Assembly (NCBI GenBank): GCA_026214975.1
Contig: CM047814.1
Coordinates: forward strand, 20,421,541 to 20,485,540
Direction of reading: 5' to 3'
DNA length: 64,000 nucleotides
From: Gentiana macrophylla
Taxonomy: Eukaryota; Streptophyta; Magnoliopsida; Gentianales; Gentianaceae
In this document: in pieces, positions 9,363 to 21,057 of the stretch
How the letters are laid out: each line of letters starts with the position of its first letter
Numbering within the stretch: position 1 is the stretch's first letter
Made by a program: the position numbers and the translations under genes
The notes under the pieces: generated by a model
The model's input: only the letters and a program-made list of their open reading frames with translations
What the model was told of the DNA's origin: nothing
Databases searched by the model: none

Positions 9363-11776
9363 TGAGCATCTCCAACAATCATCCCCCAAATTTTCCTCAA
9401 TTTGGGGAATTCTACCCCAAATATCTTACATCATCTCCAACCATCTCATCCCAAATCCTACCCAAAAAAAGAATATTCTAAGAATATTCCATATTAATTT
9501 ATCTATTCCCAAAAAAAAAACTCCAAATATATTTATATTATCAAATAGCAATAAATTTTAACAAACTTTGTAATTTTTTTTTTAAAAAGAGTTGTAAATT
9601 TATGTCATAATAAATAAAATGCATTAAAAATATTTTTATTAAAAACGATAATAATACACATATTGAAGATTAAAAAAAATTCTACGTTCACAAAGTGATT
9701 AAAATGCAAACATTCAATGATATTACTGGAATACAACCGTTACATAATACAATCGAAATAGAAAAATTCAAATTACACAACGATAAAAGATAAATTACTT
9801 CTCTGAATTCGAATATTCTTCCCATAAATGATCAATCAAGGCATCACGAAGTTCATAGTGGGCTTCTCGTTTGTTTGATACGCTATATGACGCCGAGAAA
9901 TTGCTTTGGAATCGAGTATCTTCATCCACCATTTCGACGTCTGGTGTAGGCGCTTCCATTGCTTCTTGAATTGGTGCATCCATGTCACGATCATCTTCAA
10001 CAATCATGTTGTGCATTATTATACAAGCCGTCATTATATCGTGTAACTCACGCTTATGCCAAAACCGAGCCGGTGCGGCCACAATTGCGAATTGTGCTTG
10101 TAGAGTTCCAAAAGCCCGTTCTACGTCTTTTCTACATGATTCTTGTCTCTTTGCAAACTATTGTTTTTTACGACCACGTGGTTCATGAATACTTTGCACA
10201 ATAGTTGCCCATTTAGGATATATACCATCAGCTAAATAATAGCCCATGTTATATTCCTTTCCTTGAATTACATAGTTTGCCGGAGGAGCGATACCGTTGG
10301 CCAGATTGGCAAAGAGGTTGGATGCTTCCAAGACATTAATGTCATTATTAGATCCGGGCATACCAAAATATGCATGCCAAATCCATAGATCATAATCAGC
10401 CACTGCTTCTAGGATGATGGTTGGGGATCCACTTCTTCCTGAATATTGGCCTGCCCATGCAACCGGACAATTTTTCCATCGCCAAATGCATACGATCTAC
10501 ATCGCTTAGCATCCCCGGGAAGCCACGTTCTTTGCCAATGTGCAATAACCTAGCAACATCAGCAGACGTAGGTGCTCTTAGATACTCCTCTCCAAATACC
10601 TCAACAACAGCACGGCAAAACCGCTTCACACACTCTATTGCAGTGGACTCTCCAATTCTAATATACTCGTCGGTAGCATCAGCCGGGACACCGTATGCCA
10701 ACATCCGCAACGCTGCTGTGGCTTTTTGGAAAGTAGACAGACCAACTCTTCCAGATGCATCTCTTCTTTGAACGAAATAGTTGTCATGGTTTTTCACACC
10801 ATCAACGATACGAAAGAACAAGTTGCGAGACATTCTGAAACGACGTCGAAACATCGTTTCATTGAATGTTGGATTTTCAGAAAAATAGTCATTAAACAAC
10901 TTACAATCACCTGTTTCTCTATCACGGTCGATTACTCTATGACCTGGGATTGAACCTACACGAATGTTTGGCTCATTTTATGTGTTGACGAACTGATGAA
11001 TAAGTTCATTGTATGAGTTGAGACACTAAGAAATTTTCCATCTTCATCATCATTTAGAAAAAAACTTGAACATGAATCATCAGATGAGGAATTCATGCAG
11101 AATGCTATTCTTAAGAAGGGTAGAGAAATTGGAAATGTTAATAATGGTAGACTAATATCATTGCATCCGGATTTTATAACCACATCTTACAAGTATTATT
11201 AATTGAAATTTCATTGGATACTCTTATCGCATTGCATTGGATTCTTTTTTTTAACAATGTATACTCTTCAACTCTCCTATTTTCTAACTTAAATTATATA
11301 TGCATGTGATTGTCTTTTAGAGTATTCTACTCCCTCAATCATACAATTTTGTCAAAGATTCTTCTTTATCAGACTAGCCAACCCGTGAACATTATCACAA
11401 TACAGAGCTTTGGATTTTCTTTCATGTTTACTTTATTTGACATGATACTATTTTATCCATACAATTTCCTTTCCTTTTTTTGTTTTTATCTCATTGGTTT
11501 CCTATGGATTCCTTCAATACTTTATATATAAATACCAAATAGTTTCATTGTTAAATACATACAATGTAAGAAAATTATCGTATTTATCTAAGATTATTGG
11601 ATTGTGTTTTTATGCATTATTTTCAATTACATTACAACACACATTGTAATATTTACATTATTATAAATTGGGGGGAGGAAGGAGGATTTCTCCAAATTGG
11701 GGGGTTGTTTGGGGGGATTGTTGGAGCAAAAATTCCCCCAATTTGGTGGTTTGGGGGGATTGTTGGAGATGCTCAG
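9363..11776 (-). mobile_element. PIF/Harbinger DNA transposon, degenerate
   Basis: The left end ctgagcatctccaacaatc and the right end gattgttggagatgctcag are exact inverted repeats, followed inward by related CCCCCAAATT tracts; total about 2.4 kb. The GAGCATCTCCAACA terminus is common among plant Harbinger elements and MITEs. The interior holds one transposase on the minus strand and no recognisable Myb-like second gene. A duplicated terminal segment (ggggggattgttggag occurs twice at 11714-11768) suggests subterminal repeats. No convincing 3-bp TSD is visible. The right end is 145 bp upstream of the PPR start codon, so the element forms part of that gene's promoter region. Confidence 0.8.
9795..11096 (-). 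pseudogene. PIF/Harbinger transposase (HARBI1/ALP1-like DDE nuclease), broken
   Basis: An acidic Ser-rich N-terminus (MNSSSDDSCSSFF) leads to a DRDRETG...LFNDYFSENP segment and RRRFRMSRNLFFRIV, typical of plant Harbinger transposases. The catalytic core is present in pieces: D1 in DVDRMH (usual form SIDCMHW), D2 in PGSNNDINVLEAS, and E in KDVERAFG. The C-terminal ARFWHK...DIMTACIIMHNMIVEDDR block is well kept. Breaks: frameshifts near 10900-10960 and near 10400, an in-frame TAG at 10158-10160, and loss of the Trp residues after D1. It cannot encode an active enzyme as written. Confidence 0.85.
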
Positions 11777-11920
11777 GGGATCCACCCCCAATTTGAATCG
11801 AGCCTACAAACCGATGGACAAAGTTTCCAATTCCCGCCAAAGCCTATGCGCAGCACGTCCCAGATATATACCTGTCTCTGCATAAAATAAAATAAAATAA
11901 GGAACACAGAGCTTATCGCT

Positions 11921-13833
11921 ATGTGGAAGAAATCATGGTCCATGGTGAGAGCCAGGCCAATTCCAATCCGCCTCAATTCTTCTCTAGCACATGAGTCGCA
12001 TTCGCATGAAGCTCTCAATCTGATTCAGGAGTTCACAGTCTACTGCTGCCGGAGAGATCTTCCAAGAGCCATGAAAACATTAGATGCGATGCAAAACAGT
12101 AACTTATTTGCTGATTCCATCACTTACTCCGAGCTCATCAAGTGTTGCGTGGCTCACCGAGCCATCACTCATGGCAAAAGACTCCATCAACATATTTTCT
12201 CTGAGGGATATGTACCCAAAACCTTCCTCGTTAATTCTCTACTCAATATGTATGTCAAATTTGGACTCCTTTGTGAAGCACAGAAACTGTTTGATCAAAT
12301 GCCTGAAAGAAACGTGGTCTCATGGTCAACCATCATTTGGGCTTATGCATCTGAACCCGACAAGTACAAACAGAAGGCCTTGGAATTATTAGTTTTGATG
12401 CTGAGAGATGGGGTCATGCCGAACATGTTTACGTACTCTTCAATTTTGAAAGCTTGTGATTCATTATTTGGGCTCAGGCCGATCCATGGTAGTCTATTCA
12501 AGGTTGGTTTGGAATCCGATGTCTATGTAAGAAGTTCTTTGATTGATGTATATTCCAAGTTGGGCGAACTAACAAGTGCCCTTTGTGTCTTCAATGAGAT
12601 GGTTACTTGCGATTCAGTTGTCTGGACATCCATTATTACAGGTTATGCACAAAATAATGATGGAGAATACGCGTTACATCTGTACAAAAAAATGTGTCGT
12701 GCGGGCTTCAATGCTAACCAGTCCACCCTTACTAGTGTTTTGAGAGCATGTACTAGCTTAGCTCTCTTAGAGCTAGGGAGGCAAGTTCATGTCCATGTAA
12801 CCAAGTATGGTCGCGATTTGGCCCTAAACAATGCACTTTTGGACATGTATTGCAAGTGTGGCAATTTCGATGATGCAGATCATATATTTAGCCGTATGCT
12901 AGATAAAGACGTGATTTCATGGAGCACCATGATCCTTGGTTTTGCACAAAATGGTTTCAGCCACAGAGCGTTGGACTTGTTTGAAGCAATGAAACTCTCA
13001 GGAATAAAGCCAAATAACATCACCATGGTAGGGGTCCTCTTTGCTTGCAGCCACGCCGGGTTGGTGGAAGATGGACTTCTTCACTTTCATTCAATGAGGA
13101 AGCTCTTGGGCGTTGACCCAGGAAGGGAGCACTATGGGTGCATAGTTGATCTTCTCGGGAGAGCAGGGAGGCTTGTGAAGCTCAGAAACTGATTCATGAA
13201 ATGGCATGTGAACCAGATGCAGTGACATGGAGAGCATTACTTGGAGCTTGCAGAGTACATCGTAACATGGACCTTGCTGCGTATGCTGCAGAACAAATTA
13301 TGAAGCTTGATCCTGAAAATCCAGGGATTTACATACTCTTGTCTAATATTTATGCAAATTCTCAGAGATGGGACGAGGTTTGTAGTGTAAGAGATGTCAT
13401 GAGGCAAAGAGGCATCAAGAAAGAACCAGGTTGTAGCTGGATTGAGGTAGATAAACATATCCATGCATTCATTGTCGGGGACAGCTCTCACCCCCAAATT
13501 AGTAGCATAAAGAAGGAGCTGAAAGAGATTATCAAAAGACTGCAGGAAGTGGGCTATGTTCCGGACACAAATTATGTATTGCAAGATATTGAAGGGGAGC
13601 AGATGGAAGAATCACTTCTCTACCATAGTGAGAAGCTGGCAATTGTATTTGGACTGATGAAGACATCCAGCCAGAAAACGATTAGAATCAGGAAAAACCT
13701 CAGAATTTGTGGAGACTGTCATGTCTTTGCTAAACTCGTGACAAGCATGACAACTCGTACCATAGTTATCCGGGATCCGATCCGCTACCATCATTTTCAT
13801 GATGGACTTTGTTCTTGTGGAGATTTTTGGTAG
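11921..13833 (+). pseudogene. REME1-like (At2g03880-type) PPR-DYW mitochondrial RNA editing factor, one frameshift
   Basis: A single-exon PLS-class pentatricopeptide protein, about 637 residues if the frame were continuous, close to the 630 of Arabidopsis REME1. The N-terminus (MWKKSWSMVRARPIPIRLNS) is basic and Ser-rich, a mitochondrial presequence pattern. Repeats carry NALLDMYCKCG and VISWSTMILGFAQNG. The E domain (CEPDAVTWRALLGACR), E+ and DYW domains follow; deaminase zinc-site residues are visible in HSEKLA and CGDCH, and the terminus is GDFW. Phrases such as ATYSELIKCC-like DSITYSELIKCC and LEGEQME-like IEGEQMEESL point to the At2g03880 orthologue. The frame breaks at 13175-13178, where gtgaagctcag appears to have lost one G from gtggaagctcag. 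Both halves are otherwise fully open, so a consensus error or a very recent mutation is likely. Family role: site-specific C-to-U editing of mitochondrial transcripts. Confidence 0.85.
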
Positions 13834-14926
13834 CATCTGACGTGGAAGATCATGTGTTGTTGCTACAAGTTTTGGAGAATGCCTAAGGACAAGCAAGGTG
13901 AACCTACGCAAAGTATTTACTCTGCGTACAATATAGATCATGATGACAAAACCAGAGACAGGTTCATCGCTTTCTTTTCAACAGTTGCATGAAAATTTCT
14001 TCTACAACCACTGAACCACAAGAACCTCCCTTCCCCCCTCCCCAAACACTTTCCCTCCATTTGTCGATTATTACTTTATGGTTTTTCAATTTGGGTAGAT
14101 AAGCTTGTTTGCAATCAGTTCTTCTTAATGCCACCACCGACATTCCAATTTTAGCTTGAAGTCTTCCGTTGAGGCTGAACATGTTGGCCTCAATACTCAA
14201 GACAAAAGCCAGGGCTGAAAAAATCCGAGGACAATCCATTAGTGTAACTGGTGGTGTGAAGATTCTCTTATCTAATGATCATCAGTTGGTTTCGGAAAGA
14301 ACGGTTGAAGCATTAATGGGAGAAGATACCAAAATTTGAAATATTTGGCTCCAAAATTAAAATTCAAGGTCGACTAGCAGCCCCCTGAATCGTCTTTGAA
14401 TTCAACAACATACTGAGCTAATTTATACACTATACTAGGCAGCTGAGACAGGAAGTCTGACTGATCAGGCTGTTTGCTCATCCTTGTCTAGATTAGCTTA
14501 ATGAATTCAACATTTTCCTTGTTTGTTTGTTGATTTGCCCGGTGGTAGTCTGGTTATTCCGGCCCCTTTTGTAATCTTCCGGCGATGGTCCGGTGTTTAT
14601 TACATCTTTCGTTTCTCAGGAAAAAAAATTAATAATCCCATCATTTGCTGCAATTCTCCTCTATGTCGAAATGTAAACTATAATAAATATGTTTTTTGAA
14701 ATTTAGAACGACTAATGAAGTACTGCTTATTTATAGTGTTTGTGAAGAGCTAGATTTTGGAATTCTCAACATCTAATAGTAATCTTTTGACTTGGAATAA
14801 CTATAAATGTAGAATTCAGCACATGAATAAAATTAATAGTATATACTAAATAGCATAAGATTGAATGATATAAATACTTAATGTCTTTTTGGGTCTAGAT
14901 ATTTCACCTTCATTTATATTTAGATA
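13834..14926. other. PPR 3' flank, no recognised gene
   Basis: Contains the PPR 3' UTR region. A small plus-strand open frame at 14181-14339 (52 codons, MLASILKTKARAEKIRG... to ...SERTVEALMGED) has a protein-like amino-acid pattern but no family that I recognise; it could be a captured exon. The remainder is AT-rich and unremarkable up to the start of the second duplication copy. Confidence 0.35.
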
Positions 14927-15507
14927 ATTTTTTTTTGGGTTGAGATTTTGTTTACATTGCACTGAGTTTCATATTGCTTTGAAGAAATGTTGTGTATCGT
15001 GCTGAAAAAAGAAGAAGAAGTAAACCGCGAAATTAGGTGTATGCAAGGGCCAAGGTGCCAAGCCTGCAGCTGTATAATGCAAACATGAAGTATTTGTTGT
15101 ATGAGCTATACTGATGCCTGAAGCTCGTATTACAACACTTTTTTTTTAAAATGGAATTCTAGATTCATCGCTGCTGCTTTAAGACGTATATCTTAGCTTT
15201 TGATACTTGATTATCTTCATTTAATTCATTGTATATGCAACTCTTTATATAGAATGCTTCTTGATTTGTTGTATGTTACATTAACCCCGGCCCCTATTTC
15301 TTTCATGTTGTTATGAACCTTTTCTTTCTCCAGTGATAATGTCGCTCTATGACTCATAATGTGTTGGACTAACTATTTTGATCTTTATGAACAACCACAT
15401 GATGAGTATGATACATTATTTTGATGATGTACATACATGCTTTGAATTGATGCTTTTCTGAAAGGAATAAAGGTTTTAAACGACTCTTCTAAGCTTTTTT
15501 GTTTTTT
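14927..15507. repeat. Segmental duplication, copy 2, left block
   Basis: Direct repeat of 1-1560 with several internal deletions; it ends at cttctaagcttttttgttttt, where copy 1 goes on into the TOM1/TOM3-like exons and copy 2 switches to unrelated sequence. The gene fragment is therefore absent from this copy. Confidence 0.85.
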
Positions 15508-15509
15508 AA

Positions 15510-16200
15510 ATCAATCAAAATCAACTTCTCTTTTATATTATATTTTCCGTCTTTATACAAGTTGGTGTCTTTGATATCTATTTTCTAATGCCATTGACAT
15601 TCAAATATCATGACTGGGAGATGGACTGGCTACGATCATGGTGTGGAAATGGAGTGACATAAAGATTATGGGCTCTTAGAATCCTCTTATGTGTGCTTCA
15701 CACTAAATCTCTTTGTTCTCGTCCAATATGAGGATCTATGGTTCTATACTAAATTGTAATTTTTTTTTTAGGGAGAAGTAATTGTACTTGCTTTTAGTCT
15801 TAGAACTTTTTATTTTACTCTTAAGCCGTTTGTGGTTGTGGATGTGTTGATATTGAAATTTTAGGTTGCTCGGAGATGAAGACGGTGAGGACTTCACATG
15901 ATCTGATTTAAGAAGTGAAGATGTGAACAGTGTATTGGTATATTTCCACATATTTGTCGTTTTTTCTTACTTATCGCATAAGTCATTTATGTTTACTTTT
16001 ATCGCTTATTTTTTGCTTGGTGAGTATCTTCGTGATTACTTCGCTATTGCGTAATCAAAGGGCTGAAAAACTGGGAGCACAACAAGGAATAACCAACTCA
16101 GGCATTGTTTTCTTTTGATGTTTTGATTTCAGCCATTGTATTCCATTATGATTTTTTCTAGCCAATCTTTTGTTGTAGTGGAGAAAGATAGTTGGTATAT
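15510..16200. other. Interval without recognisable gene
   Basis: AT-rich sequence lying between the left block of copy 2 and an LTR-like segment. Open frames are short and of low complexity. Nothing in it resembles the TOM1/TOM3-like exons at the equivalent point of copy 1. Confidence 0.5.
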
Positions 16201-16202
16201 TA

Positions 16203-16760
16203 CAACCATTATTTTTTACCATAGGTAATGTTTAATGGTATGGTAATGACGATACCAAATCTCGCACCTCCACGTGGCGTCACAAAATGGTCTTCCTGAA
16301 CAAGAATAAGTGCTAGCCCAAGGGTCGAATTACGAGTTGAGACATCGACCACCGACATGATCAGAGAACCGAGACGATGGGCCCATCTCGATACTGCAAG
16401 TCGGAAAGCTCGGGAGCGGACAAAGTCCACTCTAAACACGCTGGCCCAGTATCCATATGGTTACTTGCATAAGTGGGTAAAACCCATATAAGTTGGTAAA
16501 AGCCCAAAGGGAATACTGTATTTTACCCAAACCGACATGGTTTAGGGTTAGGGTAATGAACTCCCTATAAATATACACTTCCAGGAACTACGTAAGACTT
16601 GATTTCTGGACAATTACAAGATATGTAGGCAACCTTAGAGAGACTCTCAGGCTCAGTCTAAAATCACCCCTAAAATCATCCTTTGATTCAATCATCCCTA
16701 GATTAAATTGACCCGAAATTATACATGACAAAATCTAGCATCGTCATTGGCGCTAGAAGG
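16203..16760 (+). mobile_element. LTR-retrotransposon LTR/leader remnant with PBS-like site
   Basis: A GC-richer block carries a TATA-like ctccctataaatatac at 16561-16576, followed by a U5-like stretch (aaccttagagagactctcaggc, aaatcacccctaaaatcatcc). It ends with attggcgctagaaggaaac near 16747, which resembles the TGGCGC-type primer-binding site of Ty3/gypsy elements and is followed by the tandem repeats of the next feature. No gag or pol follows. LTR edges are not certain. Confidence 0.4.
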
Positions 16761-16769
16761 AAACATCTT

Positions 16770-17205
16770 TGAGCTATCTTATTTTGGAACTCTCCTAGCC
16801 GAGCGTGGCGGGAAGAGCCTTCTTATTTCGGGAACTCTCCCCATGCCGGGATCGACCTATCTTATTTCGGAACTCTCCTAGCTGAGCATGGCGGGACGAG
16901 CCTTCTTATTTTGGGAACTCTCCCCACGGGGTTGAGCTATCTTATTTTAGAACTCTCCCCACGGGGGGTTGAGCTATCTTATTTTGGAACTCTCCTAGCC
17001 AAAGGCCAAACGAGCCTTCTTATTTCGGGAACTCTCCCACGCTGGGATCGACCTATCTTATTTCGGAACTCTCCTAGCCGAGCGCGGCGGGACGAGCCTT
17101 CTTATTTTGGGAACTCTCCTCACGGAGGGTTGAGCTATCTTATTTTGGAACTCTCCTAACCGAGCATGGCGGGATGAGCCTTCTTATTTCAGGAACTATC
17201 CCCAT
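16770..17205 (+). repeat. Tandem repeat, ~40/80-bp units (TCTTATTT..GGAACTCTCC)
   Basis: About eleven units of cttatttcggaactctcc alternate between two spacer types: tagccgagcgtggcgggacgagcc and ccacgggggttgagctat / gctgggatcgacctat. Together they give a higher-order period near 80 bp. They directly follow the PBS-like site, so this may be the 5' leader of a lost retrotransposon. Confidence 0.9.
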
Positions 17206-17369
17206 GGTTATTGCGACTTTTTGACTTGTAAATTGTTGCGGGCATGCCGTGCCTTGCATTGTACTTTTACGTGTTGTTCTTTTTTTCATTAAATTCTATG
17301 TGTCCAATGCCTACCTATCTACATTGTAGCGGGCATGCCATGCCTTGCACGGCATATGTATTGCTACTA

Positions 17370-20300
17370 GTACCAATAAGAACAAGCATGGTGATGCTTC
17401 TACTTTAAGCATGTTTATGATTACGATTAATATTGCTTTTTCCAAGTCTAACCACTGTGTGTTGAATATTGGCTGTGGTTTTCAAATTTGTAAGAATATG
17501 AAGGGACTAAGAAATACTAAAGACCTGGAAAGGTTGACCTACGTATTGGAAATGAAACAAGCGTTGATGCATTAGCCGTAAGAGTTTATTTTCTTTCGCT
17601 GCCCTGTAGGCTAGTATTTTGAACTTAATAATTGTTGTTTTGTTCATGCTCTTACAAAGAGATTATTTTTATTTATGCATTGGATGTATAAGGTTACTCC
17701 TCCATTATTTTTTAAGAATTAAAATAATTTATTAGGCGCTATCCAAAGCACAAGCTTTCAAGACCTCAGAAGGAGGATTACAACCCCGATCAACAAAAGA
17801 AAGGGTAGAAAAGTCTTTTTGAGCTGATAGCTGTGCTGGCACATTGCCTACTCTTTTAATAAAATAAAGAAAAGGACAAAGAGCTCAAATTTGGATAAAG
17901 GTCCTTGCACACATCTAAAATTCCTCCCATGTCGCATGAGTCATCGGTAGGCGACGTGACACGTTGTATAAGCTACAAGCAATCTTCTTCAAATTCTCAT
18001 TACCAGTATCAATTGTTAAAGAATGATAAAGAGTTAAGGCCTCCCCCATAGCATGTTGTTACAAGTCCCTAGATGATAAGAGAAAGCACTACGGACCTTT
18101 CCAGAAAAATCGTGGAATATTCCTTCAACAGAGTTTCCTGGCAATATTAGACGCGTCAATTTTCGCTTTTACCAAGGGTCATGGGTTGCGTGAGGCTGCA
18201 TTTGTACTGCTATGCAAGTTTCTGATCTCTGCTCAACGCAAGATGGTAACCCGTTTTAACCGCAAGATTGTGAAATTGTTTCTCATTACTTGTCCTTAAT
18301 GCTTGTTTTATTTCAGCCAATTAATACATTTACACTCGACACCGCGAACGCTGAGATTTAGTATGGGAATAGATGGAATGAAACCGCTGGAAAACCGACT
18401 ATCAATAGAATCGGGGCTCCTAAGAGGGTTCAATAATCTAGGCTATTCAACCCAAAGTTTTTAATGCATATCGATTCATCTAGACCTAATTTAGTCGATA
18501 AGCCGAGGAGGAGATATAGGATGGCTGAATTTCACGCTAAAGGAGATCAATGATTTGTTAGTTAATCGCACATCTTCGTGGGATACGACATTGCTCACCT
18601 AGATACGCTACAATTGACCCAGTGCATTTGCCGGCAGTTTTGAACACTTTAGGAAAGACCGATCAATGCACCTTACAAAACTATATGAGAATTAAGAAAG
18701 CAACAAACTTGAAAAATTACAGGAAAAACATGGTGTACACACACTCCATTATGGTATATCTACTTTCATTTCTAGCATACATATTCTTTTAGCTCCAAAT
18801 CATCTCCCAAACACTAACAACAGAATGATAAATATGTGTCAATTATGGTGTCACAATGGTTGTGACCGTAACATTTTCCTCATTGAACTCCCACTTTTCA
18901 AGTGGAATTTAATTAGCTGTTTAAAGAACAACAATGAGTTGAAGAAAAGTACAACTACAAGGTGCCAAGCCTACAGCTGTATAATGCAACTACAAGTTAG
19001 TTAGTGGTAACTATTCAGTTTTTAGTTTTATTATATCAAAGACAAAGTGAAAGGATCCGCAATAGATGATCCCAAAAGATTAGCAAAAGATTAAACAACT
19101 TCCCTAGGAAATGAACAACTTGATTCTGTTCAATCTATTGGCTCAACACATACATAACAAAGGATGCATCAAATGATGCATGCGGATCAATATTACGAGA
19201 AGGGTGACATGAATCCCCACCTTACCAACAGGTGTCAGGGCCAAGCCTGTTGCCACAGTAGAATTTCACACCAGCAAAAGGCTATACCTTAGTGAATGTG
19301 AGTTGTCCAGAAAAGACCTAAACTAAAAACACATTGTTCTACACTAACCGATATGCAATACATAGTGTATCATGGAACAATCATTGCTAAAACACCAGAA
19401 GCTCAACAAGTATACATTCCTAACCCGGGCTGCATGAGATTCTAGCACAAGCTCTGTTATATCTACACACTATAATAAGGTTGAATTTTGCTTTACATAA
19501 ATCTGTCCACTGTTAAAAAATGCTGCAACGTAAAATTTGACAAGGAATCTGAAAAACAATAAGGATTGTCTCAATTTGGATATATAGTCTCTGTCCACCA
19601 AACACCCAAACCATGTATACACACAATTAACAAACATCCCAATAGTGCATTCCCCAAAGGTATGTCTATACCAAATAAGTGTAGAACTAAAAAACAAACC
19701 GATTAAAGCATTATATCATTCATAAAATTCTAACCAAAAAAACAAATGCATCTATGTACATTAAGAATCAATCAGGTCTATGGATAGGATAAGACCTAAA
19801 AAGAAACTTACTAAAACAATATATCGTCAGAATATCATACTAAACCGGGGTGTATATGACACGATTAGGATCTCCATCAAACGCTTTAACTCATGTTGTT
19901 TCGACTTTATGGACTAAGAATGATCCAATTTAGAAGTACCATTATTCAATAGAGACAAACTCAAGACAAAATCAACAATTACAGGACGGTAATACCGCGT
20001 TTGAATTCCACCAAAGTTGTAGACCAAAGGTATCTTCCTGTGAATTCCACCAAAGTTGCAGACCAAAGGTATCTTCCTGATCAGGGAAGAAGCCAAAAGG
20101 ATTCTATTCCCCAGATTTCGTAACCAGATCCATCACCCGAATTTTTTCATCACCCCGAACAGATAGAGCAAGTTTCATGCATTTCCTTGATATAAAAAAC
20201 AGACAAAATTCAAGTTTCTTCTCAAGGCTTCTTCCATTCTCTAATTGAGGTAAACTGTGTCGAAAACTTGTGTGGGAAAATAAATACTAAAATCATGAAT

Positions 20301-20560
20301 TTTTTTCTTATCAGAATCAAATGCTAACCAGTAGACGACACTGCCGATGTATACCATGTTACGGCTATCTGCAATGTTGGGTAGGGTAGGGGAATTCCAC
20401 CAGAAGTGGTTAGCTATATACACCGACAACCGACAGATCCGTAATTTTTGATCTGTCGGGCATCTTTACGATATATTTGAGTTATCCGTACAACTTTATA
20501 ATCTTCACTTCCCTCATCAAAACCCAATAATCAATCTTGTGGTTTTTAAAAAAATAAAAT
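17370..20560. repeat. Segmental duplication, copy 2, right block
   Basis: Direct repeat of 3300-6955 without the 5849-6604 MITE and with a few extra bases (a cttaccaacaggtgtcagg segment near 19220). It contains a copia protease fragment (17375-17680, active-site triad NIG, LNIGCGFQIC) and a LINE RNase H tail on the minus strand (17745-18235). Within 20000-20075 a gaattccaccaaagttg(t/c)agaccaaaggtatctt unit is tandemly duplicated. The end 20200-20560 is shared only with the inverted copy at 25.44 kb. Confidence 0.85.
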
Positions 20561-21057
20561 CAATATTCTTAAATTTTACTGAAATTACCGGTTAAAGCCC
20601 TTGTGAGATTCATCCCAGTATGCAAGTATTGGTATCACCGCCTGATAAGCGACAAATTGTCAATCATTATTATGACATTTTACCCTAATAATGATAACAC
20701 TTTGAGCATTATTATACCAATTTAAGTCGTTAATTCATAAGTTTTATCCAAATGTATAAGTAGTAATTATTATGTAAATTATCGTATTTTACTAGGTTTT
20801 GTACCAGTTTAGTATAAATAAACATCCACAAGTACAAATCTTGTGTTTTTTTGACTTTTATTGTCGATTTACTCATGCAGTTCGTTTCTTTGTATTCGAG
20901 TAAGAAATATAAGATTTATGCGGAGAGATGAACTAAAGACCGGATAACGAGGCGAGAGTTTTGCCTGATCAAGAAGGATTACTTGGAGCCCAAGGCCATA
21001 CTTGGAGCCCAAGGCCATCAAAATATCCCACGTAACAACATGTTTTGAGGCCTAAAA
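20560..21057. other. Interval without recognisable gene
   Basis: AT-rich; contains a tandemly doubled cttggagcccaaggccat near 20982-21018. It is the left flank of the solo LTR insertion. Confidence 0.5.

Noticed and set aside
9363..11776. A 3-bp TWA target duplication for the Harbinger element
   Set aside because: Bases outside the TIRs (cgg and ggg) do not match, and the inner TGA/TCA are part of the inverted repeat.
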